NCBI GenBank assembly: GCA_033675545.1
Contig: JAWDGP010006598.1
Span: forward strand, 1-64,000
Direction of reading: 5' to 3'
Source of the DNA: Elysia crispata
Taxonomy: Eukaryota > Mollusca > Gastropoda > Plakobranchidae
DNA length: 64,000 bases
In this document: piece after piece, positions 57,101 through 64,000 of the stretch
Numbering within the stretch: the stretch's first letter is position 1
Layout: each line of letters begins with the position of its first letter
Translations under genes and position numbers: made by a program
The notes under the pieces: generated by a model
Seen by the model: only the letters and a program-made list of their open reading frames with translations
Told to the model about the DNA's origin: nothing
Database searches by the model: none

Positions 57101-60100
57101 ACTTCTGTGTATGATCAAGACCTGACTGCCATGTCTCAAACATACAACACGATTGGTATACTTGTTTTTTTTTTTGTTTATAACATCCCTTGTAAAAACA
57201 GAAACTAGTTTGTTATGAATTTTGCTGGAGAGTTACCTTAAGCAAGTAGAAATCTGATATCAGCTGGTATCTCTGACTTTCACCAGTTTTCAATAATGGT
57301 GGCCATGTTTCTTCTACCACCATTCATTGGTGCGTTGAGCAATGGTGGTCTTTTTTTTTCTGAATTGAATAGGGGGTAGAAGGAACCAGTGTGCACTGTT
57401 AAAGGAAGTAAAATCTCAAATGATTTTGAGATATGGCCTTTTCACCCTTTTCTTTCTTTCTTTCTTTTTTTTTTTTCTTTTTGAAAAGTTCACATAGAAT
57501 AAAGACCTGAAAATGTGTGTGTGTGTGTGATTTTGATCTCTCTAGATCTTATTCAGTGTCTCAGATATGCGCTCAGATGACTCTAGTATTGCTAGATCTA
57601 TATATCATTTTTATTATTGCTAGGTCTATATATAATTTTGTGTTTCTTGGATTATGGATATTTTTATACAATTTTTTAACTGCTAGTTATATGAGGAGTG
57701 TCTTATAGCTAGTTTCAGCTCACCTAGATAACAAAGTGAAAGTGCTTAGCACCGCTGTCATTGTTATCAATATGGATGAAATTGTTCTAAACACTGTTAT
57801 TGTTACATTTTCATAAGAAAAGGATGACAATAATAAAGATGAGGTTTAATCTTGACTTTTTTTTTTGCATATGTATCCTATCCATGTTTTAGTAAAATAA
57901 TTTTTCTTCTCATTGTTCAATTTCCCTTTTTATTCTCACTGAAAAAAAAATGAATAAAAATTGAAAAATTTTATGTGAATGTAATAAAGAGATATAAATT
58001 TTTGTTTTACAATTTTTTAAATTGCCCTAGTTTTGATAAAGCCCAATGTTTGATGGGGGGAAAAAGATGAATTTACCAAAACATGTTACCTAGCCAAACA
58101 AAGTTGAAAAGTCACAGCAAAAACTGATTAAACAAAAAATAGAATTTAAAACTTTTCTGAGAAATAAATATTCAGTCAGAATGGCTATCAGAATTACAGA
58201 TGTGTGGAACCTCGGATCTCCGTCAAATTGTTTCACCTTTGTAAATGAAACCTTCTTGAGTGTGTGGGGAAAGCAGAGGAATTGAAGACGTAAAAAATAA
58301 GAAATCCATAATATTTTAATAAAAATGATAATGAATTATAATATCTCTGGTGTTTTTTTATTAATGTGTCCAGAACAATTTGGAAAGGTCAGAGTTTGAG
58401 GCGAAGACTCGCCACACCAATCAAGTAGAGGGATTGGAGAGAGAACTTGCACATCTCAGGCGCAGGCTGGTAACACTTTTGGAAGAGAAGACTCAACAAT
58501 CTACAGCATGGGAGGTCTGTTTATGTGATCTGTGCCTTTGAAAATTTGTTAGTTAAAGAATAAGTAGAGCTGCCAACTAGTATTGATTTCAGTAGTAGAG
58601 TTTAGAAATCATGTTTCAAATACTGACACGCCAAAGAAAAGTTAAGAAGACTGAATTTTTTATAACCGAAAATAGATAATCTTTTTGCCCATTATTAATA
58701 AACACTTTCTGTTGTTTCTGTTGGAATTGAAAAAAAAACTTTAGCATTGAGATGTCGATCAAACTGCCAACACATATTGTTACCTTTTGCTAAAATAGCA
58801 AATAGGAGAGACAATACACAAAACCCCATTATAATGTAGAAAAAAATTAACGTTGGAAACGATTTAGATCTTATTTCTACATATTCGCCTATTTTCCCTC
58901 TTTCACTTTGTATCTTCTTATTTGTCTTTGTTTTAATCTCTCTATTTTTATTTACCAACATTTCTATATATGGACAGATTTTATTTTTCCAAGAGTATAT
59001 TGATGTAAGCTGATTGTACTGTATCTCTCTATATATATACATTATGTATGTGTGTGAATGGAGAGCGAGAAAATCATGTAATTGATATATCAGGCAAAAA
59101 ACAATAGTGTAACAAGTAAACAAATATAATTGCTGTTCATCAACAAAAGAGTCAATCAAATTTTTTGACTTGCAAAATACTAAAGTACAAGTAGATTCAG
59201 TTGTTATGGGTTTTAGCACTGATCAATTGACTAAAATTTGATTTTTCATCCACAAACAACTTAAAACATGCGCAAGTTTGATTTGGTTGCAACTTTGAAA
59301 TAAGATTAATACAAACAGATTCCCTGTGGCTTTTTTTTTTTATGCCTCTGCATTTTCTTCATATACTCATAGGAAGTTTTTAGACTCATAAATGGTTTGA
59401 AACTCTTGCTTGAATTGTCCTTTAAGTGCAAGCATGAACCAGGATTTTTAAGAGACTACTGGAGAATTTTGTAACATAATCACCATAAGAACAAACATTA
59501 TTTTCCTCTCCGTACATGTGAGGCAACCCAGGAAATCCTGTCATCTCTCAAAAATGTCACTATTGGGTATTTGTTACAATATAAAAGTAAGAAACTTTTA
59601 AGTCAATGTTGCATCCTTTTAATGAGCAGCATGTTAAGGAGCTCTGGATTACTAAAAAAAAAAATTTGCAGTTTAAGAGATTGATAACATTCTTGAGGTA
59701 GATTGGTGTAATCAATGTGGAGAAAAATTTTTTTTTCCAAGTTTTGGTGAGAAGAGGCAAAAATGCGGGATCCCTGATTCCTGATTTCAAAGGTCTATGT
59801 GTTTCAAGTTAAAATGGACTTGAGAGTCTAAATTTCTAGAAATCTTTCTTTTTTTCAAAGCCAAAAATTTAATTATTTTGTAAATTTTTATCTCTTTAAT
59901 GTCTTAGATATTTAAAACTGTGCACTTTCTTCTTCTTTGTCTTCCTGTTCCTTCTTTGTCTTCTAGTTACTCTTTAATCAAAAGATAATAAAATGGAGCT
60001 GTAATGGTTCTTGTTTTCTCCTCTTTATCTGCGGTTTTCTAGGACATCGTTAAAAATGTACATCTAGAGTTGAAACGTGAGAAAGAGAAGGTAACCGCAT

Positions 60101-61636
60101 TTCATACAAAAGCAGACAATGCTATGCTCGAACTGGAGACTGTGAAACAGGAGGTAAATCCCATATGATAAGGGTCATGAAAATAAAAATGATGTGCTTC
60201 TAAAAGTCATTTGATGTATGGACAAAATTTATGTGAAATAAAGAATTGGTAAAGCAACTTTATTATTATTAAAATAATATATTAAAACTGACTTTACCAT
60301 TTTAGTCTTCAACTTAAACTGATTTACGATATTTCTTGCTTAGTATAAAGAGTGGTAGAAAAAAAATCCTCCTTCTAAATTGTAGCTATATTATTGCATG
60401 TATTTTTGCAAGAAAATTTAGTTCCCCATAACATATGTTTTAAACCAATGTTAAGAAAAAATAAAAAAAAAACTCTATGAGAACACAAATGGTCCTCAAA
60501 GTCCTCTAGATAGAGGTTATTCAGAAAACTTGAGTTTGGCCCATATTCATAAACTGACTTGTAAAACTGATTATTATTTTAACTGCCAAGGTCCTTTATG
60601 GTAAGTGAAAGTGAAATGATATGTGGAGAGTTCTGATATTGATACACCAAAAGAGATGAAATTAGATTCAGAGGCAAATCTTTTTTCATCTTGTATCTTC
60701 AGCTAAGCACATGTGAAGCAAAACTTGCTGCTGCAGAGACCAAACTAGAGAACCTAGCCTCATCCCAGGCTAGCAGAGGTAGGTTGATCTCTTTCAACAT
60801 TTGGTGCGAAAGCTGTTTTCATAAACTTTAAAGTATCCATAAATTTCTGCCCTGGTCTTTTTAGCATTATTTTTAACAATAACACAGTCCAACCAATAGC
60901 ATTCAGAAATTATTGTAAATGAATTCTGAAACTTAAATGGTTACATCATCCTCCCCCTTTACCCTCCTTTAAATTTCATTTATCACATTGTACTTCGTTT
61001 ATGTCACATTTAAATCTTTCCTTTACTTTTTTCAGAGGAAGATGTGTCTGACGTAGTATCAAGAGTTGAAACTGAAGCTGTGAAAGACCTTAAGAATCAG
61101 ATAGCCCAGCAGCAAATTTTGATCAAGAGTAAGCTGCTTGTTTTTGCTGTGCTTTGATATGCTGGTTTTCTTACTTTTCACTGGCATCTTTATTTTTAAA
61201 GAAGTTAGAGTCATAATCACAATAGGTATGTTTACAAGGAAAGTGCAGTTGCTTTTTAGTCTTTATTTTTAGCAGCAAAAACAATGTATAGTGCCAGAAT
61301 AATCTCCTCGCACTGGGGATATTAATGTCCTTATCACTCTAAATAAGGTATATCAAACACATTTTGACTGAGGCATCATTGTAGTATAAAGTCAGCCTTT
61401 TGTTTCTTCTCTTGGTTTTTCGCAAACAAGCTTAGAAGCTACTGCAGATCTGCATAGAATATTCTAATATGGTAAGTTTATAGATAGCTCAGTTTCCTTT
61501 TGAAACATGTCTTGTGTTATCGTTTGTCCAGAAAGTGGAACAGGCTTCTAACAATTCAAAAGAAATCTACCTTTATTTCATTGCCAAAATTCATTTTAAC
61601 TAGATCTCCAAATTTTACTTACATTCATCAAGGGTA

Positions 61637-61714
<78 letters not shown>

Positions 61715-63483
61715 GTAAAAAGGATATGAACTCTGTAAAATTTTAAAGAGTATCTATGGCAGATATATTACTTGATTAAAAAAATGCAAGCAGCATTAGA
61801 TCTACTGAGAAACAATCTAAGCTAAATGTTTTTGATTCATTTGGGTATCAAAATCATTTTGAAGTACTTGGTCTTAAGTTTTAATTTGATAACATTATGC
61901 TGTTGGGGAGAAATCCTTATGTCTGTAATGGTGAATTTCAGGTTTACGTCAGCAAGTGGAAGAAGCCAAAAAACATGCAAATCAGTTCAAGACAATTGCT
62001 GATAGCGTGGAGCAAAGCATGAAAGAGGAGAAAGAAGTGGGTCAACTATACCTTTACTTTCATTATTTTTTTTCTATTTCATCTGCGTTCAGATTTGTAC
62101 TAATGTCAAATAAATTTCATCTCAAGTGAAAATTTCACACTTTTTTTTTTATAAGCCCAAATGGTTTTGAATTCCATAAACAAACATCTTATTCTGCCTT
62201 TTTTTTTTTTAGAAAATAAATGAGCTAGTCAGCAAATGTTTTTCCCATTTATTTCATCTTTCAGGCAACTAAAGCTGTGGAAATGGCCTGCGAGAATAAG
62301 ATTCAAGAATCACTGGCAGAGCAAGCAACTTTAAAGAAACGTGTGGAGCTGATGACGCAGGACCTGGAGGCAGCCAATATAGAGAATGCTCGTCTCACGA
62401 CTGAGAGCAAATCTCTTGTAAGTCTTACTCTGGCCTGTGGCTTGTGTGGGAATAACCTTCACCAGGTCTGTCATTCCTTTGCTGAGCAGGAAATTGTTTT
62501 ATTTGTATTGTGCAATAAATAGATTTAAATGAATTTTTTTTAAAAACAAAATTATAAGCTCTATCGCAATTTTACCACAGTAAATTTGTTTAAAAAAAAA
62601 AACTTGCTTAGATGATCTTTTGTTGACAGGTCTGATTTCACATGTTTATGAGGTAACTGCAATTTCCAGATGCTAGGAATGGATGATGAATTTTTAAATT
62701 TATTGCTTTACCCTTTTTAATTTGCATTTTATACAGATAAGAGAGAAATTAGCATTTCAGAGTATTACTCTGAAGTTCATCTTCGGTGAATCAAGCTAAA
62801 CAGTTCCAAAGGAAGACTTATATCACTGAGTGAAAACTGTTAATTGTAGCTCAGTAGTAGGTTGGAAGGATAAATTTGTTTTTATAGAGTTAAACAGACC
62901 CTCTCCACATATTTTTACTTCAAAAAACGAAATGGCTCTCTTCTTGCTATCTTAAAGACTATATATTTTTTTCTGGCATACCAGAAACATGACTCTTTGA
63001 AGAGATTTTTAGAGAAAATTTTGGAATAACCGGTGTCTCCCACTTAGCATTCTGGAAGGCCTTCATAACTTAAGTTAAGCACTGTGATATCCCGAACAAA
63101 GGTCCTGGCATGATCTATCCTCTATACTATTATAAGGTAATTTCTCTTCCCTATACATTTTTATCCAAAAGGGTTGGCATTTCTGAAGTAAGAATAGTCT
63201 GGATAATTTGAAGCAAGCGTAATATGATTTGATTTTAAAAGACAAAGTTTGCAACCAAAGAAGCCAAAAATATTAAAACCTGCTATTTAGATTTTTACAT
63301 CTAATAGACATGTCTTTTCTAATAAAAATATATTGTTTTGTACGCCAGCATGGTGATCTGCGCAAGCAATTGATGTCCCTGCAACACGAGCTGGAAGAAG
63401 CAGTAAATCAGAGACAGGCAGCTCTTAACAACTCAGAGACTGCCCAGCAAGATTGCAAGAGACAGGCAGAGATAGCTGCACAA
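32093..63483 (+). CDS. TPR: Nucleoprotein TPR, exons 1-31 (3' part outside the window)
   Basis: Thirty-one exons with GT-AG introns join in one frame into 1091 codons, roughly the N-terminal half of TPR (human 2363 residues). TPR is the large coiled-coil protein of the nuclear pore basket, with roles in mRNA export, perinuclear chromatin and mitotic checkpoint tethering. The order of matches to vertebrate TPR is unbroken: EQQYFDIEKQL, YREKRLE-like YKEKRLETEKAQLEKQ, SPSAAATSKLLKSGMSLT, EEKAPLLKKQREDYE, SSSEVSSSSIITEKLVTFRN, VESIVRQRDMYRVLL, ENLKKEKELLKNAESRL, and a last exon rich in heptad repeats. The start ATG (32093) has a good context (ACAACAATGG) and yields MAAAELSNMLESDEID. Nearly all residues are predicted coiled coil; only exon 21 has a Pro/Ser/Thr-rich break. 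Exon positions are given in the block entries. Confidence 0.95.
34110..34165. repeat. (ACTT)n followed by a hairpin, possible repeat end
   Basis: Four ACTT units are followed by CTGCCC-TTTTTGCC-GTA-GGCAATTA-GGGCAG, a short stem-loop, in TPR intron 4. A simple repeat next to a stem-loop is common at the 3' ends of some LINEs/SINEs, but no other part of such an element is visible. Confidence 0.3.
34589..35516. mobile_element. piggyBac-type non-autonomous DNA transposon (TTAA target)
   Basis: TTAA at 34585-34588 and 35517-35520 flanks terminal inverted repeats CCCCTTGAGTGCC... and ...GGCAGTCAAGGGG. TTAA duplication with a CCC(C)TT tip is diagnostic of piggyBac. At 928 bp it is too short for a transposase but keeps an acidic N-terminal-like frame (34876-35160). 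The left subterminal region carries two copies of CCCCGA(G/A)CCTCACTCGGGG, each a palindrome. It sits in TPR intron 4. Confidence 0.85.
34876..35160 (+). pseudogene. Acidic/RS-rich N-terminal remnant of a piggyBac-type transposase
   Basis: A 94-codon frame reads from MEVLNDADSNDEDLYDGNEP through an Asp/Glu/Leu-rich segment to RPRSRSRSRSTSRGDSP and another acidic patch. piggyBac-family transposases commonly begin with such an acidic, disordered region before the DDE domain; no DDE part follows. The RSRSRS part is encoded by repeated AGATCT-type hexamers. It may instead be the only product of this short element. Confidence 0.5.
39497..42648 (+). CDS. TPR: TPR exons 13-16
   Basis: Exons: 39497-39591, 41013-41105, 41861-41965 and 42541-42648. 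Exon 13 encodes the short non-helical link DSAVESLSPSAAATSKLLK, a well-conserved TPR landmark, and exon 15 encodes EIEEKAPLLKKQREDYE. Exon 14 contains an internal CAG|GTAACA at 41031-41039 that looks like a donor, but conservation across it shows that it is exonic. Intron 16 (42649-46344) contains the hAT-like element. Confidence 0.9.
43515..44441 (+). pseudogene. hAT-like transposase, N-terminal and catalytic pieces
   Basis: MCDTKFVNQDGRVNIKE starts a frame with a Cys-x2-Cys...His-x5-His pattern (FCITCKERPKY...LQDHAKNKNH), a small zinc finger of the BED/transposase type. An in-frame TGA at 43770-43772 separates it from the next open piece (from 43827), which holds the first catalytic-like Asp (FNIDES) and ends just after SDSASYMR. 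The frame then shifts, and related sequence resumes at about 44570. Confidence 0.65.
44570..44851 (+). pseudogene. hAT-like transposase, middle piece
   Basis: This is a 93-codon frame with MDLSEVTPFERVAHRWLSLY and then TTERLIELQDQLTVFYFSWL. The 'RW.SL......R' pattern is usual in the insertion domain of hAT transposases. It follows the piece ending at 44441 in a different frame and is stopped before the C-terminal piece. Confidence 0.55.
45024..45965 (+). pseudogene. hAT-like transposase, C-terminal piece with dimerisation domain
   Basis: A frame of 313 codons ends at a TAA at 45963-45965. It includes LVKACLSIFCAPAVEQSFSM, the counterpart of the hAT C-terminal dimerisation motif, followed by TAKTNRLDITTYAAYQGIKY, and ends in a basic, nuclear-signal-like tail (PAPKRLK). 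Confidence 0.7.
46345..52584 (+). CDS. TPR: TPR exons 17-21
   Basis: Exons: 46345-46469, 49703-49804, 51062-51146, 51521-51589 and 52394-52584. Exon 17 encodes the serine-rich SSSEVSSSSIITEKLV, exon 20 the very conserved VESIVRQRDMYRVLLQQG, and exon 21 a Pro/Thr/Ser-rich break (STPKQPPATSAASS) before helix resumes. Exons 17, 18 and 21 end in phase 2. An in-exon CAG|GTTAGG in exon 21 (about 52462) is a possible cryptic donor. Confidence 0.9.
48790..48990 (-). other. Acidic/RS-rich open stretch on the minus strand, TPR intron 17
   Basis: A - strand frame reads GQREKLNRKLVSKRSNNRKK, then VFEVFEQSEESDSDLEVGED, then SSDSEEDSSESRSRSKSKP before a stop. The mix of acidic runs and AGATCT-coded RSRS resembles the piggyBac remnant at 34876-35160. 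TTAACTCCCTTG at about 48582 recalls a piggyBac tip, but I cannot find a matching second end. It could be a decayed relative or chance low complexity. Confidence 0.3.
53227..53650 (-). mobile_element. LINE fragment (C-terminal part of reverse-transcriptase ORF) in TPR intron 21
   Basis: On the - strand, pieces read RAMECYVKPILVYGCQA, then KLEAKEMCLLWRMLQISWTA, then NRMCKRQATFFGHVMRRKKQ. They match the widespread LINE pattern 'R.LR.YV.P.LLYG.E.W......LEA.E....RR.L.I.WT...N..VL......R..FFGHV.R'. At least one frameshift and two stops interrupt it. It lacks the catalytic region and is an old 5'-truncated piece. Confidence 0.7.
53888..63483 (+). CDS. TPR: TPR exons 22-31
   Basis: Exons: 53888-53966, 54431-54574, 55579-55752, 58374-58514, 60043-60153, 60703-60778, 61036-61128, 61942-62036, 62265-62417 and 63349-63483. 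They encode continuous coiled coil, with LNFATERYKIVQDNVAGYKK (exon 23) and ENLKKEKELLKNAESRLAME (exon 24) clearly TPR. The donor of exon 29 is ambiguous among overlapping GT sites (GAA|GTGGGT chosen because it restores the frame). Intron 24 holds an old mariner. The gene continues beyond 64000. Confidence 0.9.
56340..57350 (-). mobile_element. Old mariner-like transposon fossil in TPR intron 24
   Basis: On the - strand, scattered mariner landmarks appear in the right order: TQDET (first Asp block), VNAIRYCQILDRL, QHDNVTA (second Asp) and SHPPHSADFAPSDYHFF (third Asp block). Many stops and frame changes interrupt them, so it is an ancient copy. It is unrelated in detail to the young mariner at 8960-9945 (APSDYHFF here, APSDFFLF there). 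The ends were not identified. Confidence 0.7.
61636..61712. repeat. (AAT)n microsatellite in TPR intron 28
   Basis: About 25 uninterrupted TAA/AAT units. It follows a stretch (61530-61620) that may be a decayed LINE C-terminus, in which case this is a LINE tail. Confidence 0.9.
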
Positions 63484-64000
63484 GTAAGATTGAGGCCTAT
63501 TACGAAAAGGTTTAAGATAATTTGAAAATAGTTATATATCTAAGTAAAAAAAGGTAGTTAAGCTCTGATTAACCAGATTTAATCCAAGGCAGTATGTAGA
63601 AGTGTTGCTGGCTTTATCCCACAATTCTCTTGGCTTGAACAAGTCAGCTGGGCTAAATTTCTTTACAAGCGGCCCCTTTGAAGTGAAAGTGGGAGGGAGG
63701 TCTAGGTGGGACTGACAGAAGGTGCCCATGCATTTAGCTAGATGATGGGACTGGAGAGAGAGAAAGGAGAGCAGTGTTGCTTTAGCTTGCGACTAAGGAT
63801 CAAAGACTAGAATCTCAGTTGAAAATTTTGTCTTCTCATATGGAGAAAAAGGCAAAGCTAGTTATAGTTTGACAAATTACCTGTAAAGCTGGAGTTAAAT
63901 GCAAAAATGAAGTTTAATGTTATTAGTTCCACACAGTGATAACAGGAACATTTTGTAAAATTAATTTTTTATAAATAGTGGAAGGTATATTGTTTGGCGA

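Noticed and set aside
58695-59219. A 174-codon minus-strand frame in TPR intron 25
   Set aside because: AT-rich composition, no domain and no similarity recognised; it is probably chance openness.

Overview
This is a 64-kb stretch of an AT-rich, intron-rich animal nuclear genome. It holds three conserved metazoan genes with clean GT-AG introns, and their introns and spacers are full of DNA transposons, LINE/SINE debris and very long microsatellites. The frequent AGATCT-type motif and the repeat mix suggest a mollusc, perhaps a gastropod, but nothing here proves this. Nothing prokaryotic, no LTR or viral element and no CRISPR array was seen.

Layout. 1-950: tail of a non-LTR retrotransposon, a tRNA-derived SINE and trinucleotide repeats. 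2918-11574 (+): five-exon gene for mitochondrial ribosomal protein mL65 (MRPS30). Its last intron carries a pogo/Tigger-like element (7904-10138) into which a near-perfect inverted duplication of a mariner 3' half (8960-9945) has jumped. 11740-14524: a Foldback-like element whose two ends are tandem arrays of hairpin-forming units. 14525-20200: no gene recognised. 20635-29467 (-): complete eight-exon GET3 (ASNA1), with a pogo-like MITE in intron 7 and a (CT)n tract of about 180 bp just upstream of the last splice acceptor. 29468-32092: divergent GET3/TPR intergenic region with (GA)n and (TTA)n microsatellites. 32093 to beyond 63483 (+): the first 31 exons (1091 codons) of nucleoprotein TPR, cut by the window end. 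Its introns hold a piggyBac-type MITE with TTAA ends, a broken 3.2-kb hAT-like element, LINE pieces and an old mariner fossil.

The three host genes are housekeeping genes with no shared pathway: mitochondrial translation (MRPS30), insertion of tail-anchored proteins into the ER (GET3) and the nuclear pore basket (TPR). GET3 and TPR are head to head, about 2.6 kb apart. Exon boundaries were set by hand from splice consensus, reading-frame continuity and remembered similarity to vertebrate orthologues. All junction phases agree in all three genes.

The structures most worth following up are the mirror-ended mariner, the Foldback-like element with hairpin arrays directly behind MRPS30 (it may supply that gene's poly(A) signal and contains an unexplained exon-like segment), and the piggyBac MITE that keeps an acidic/RS-repeat reading frame.
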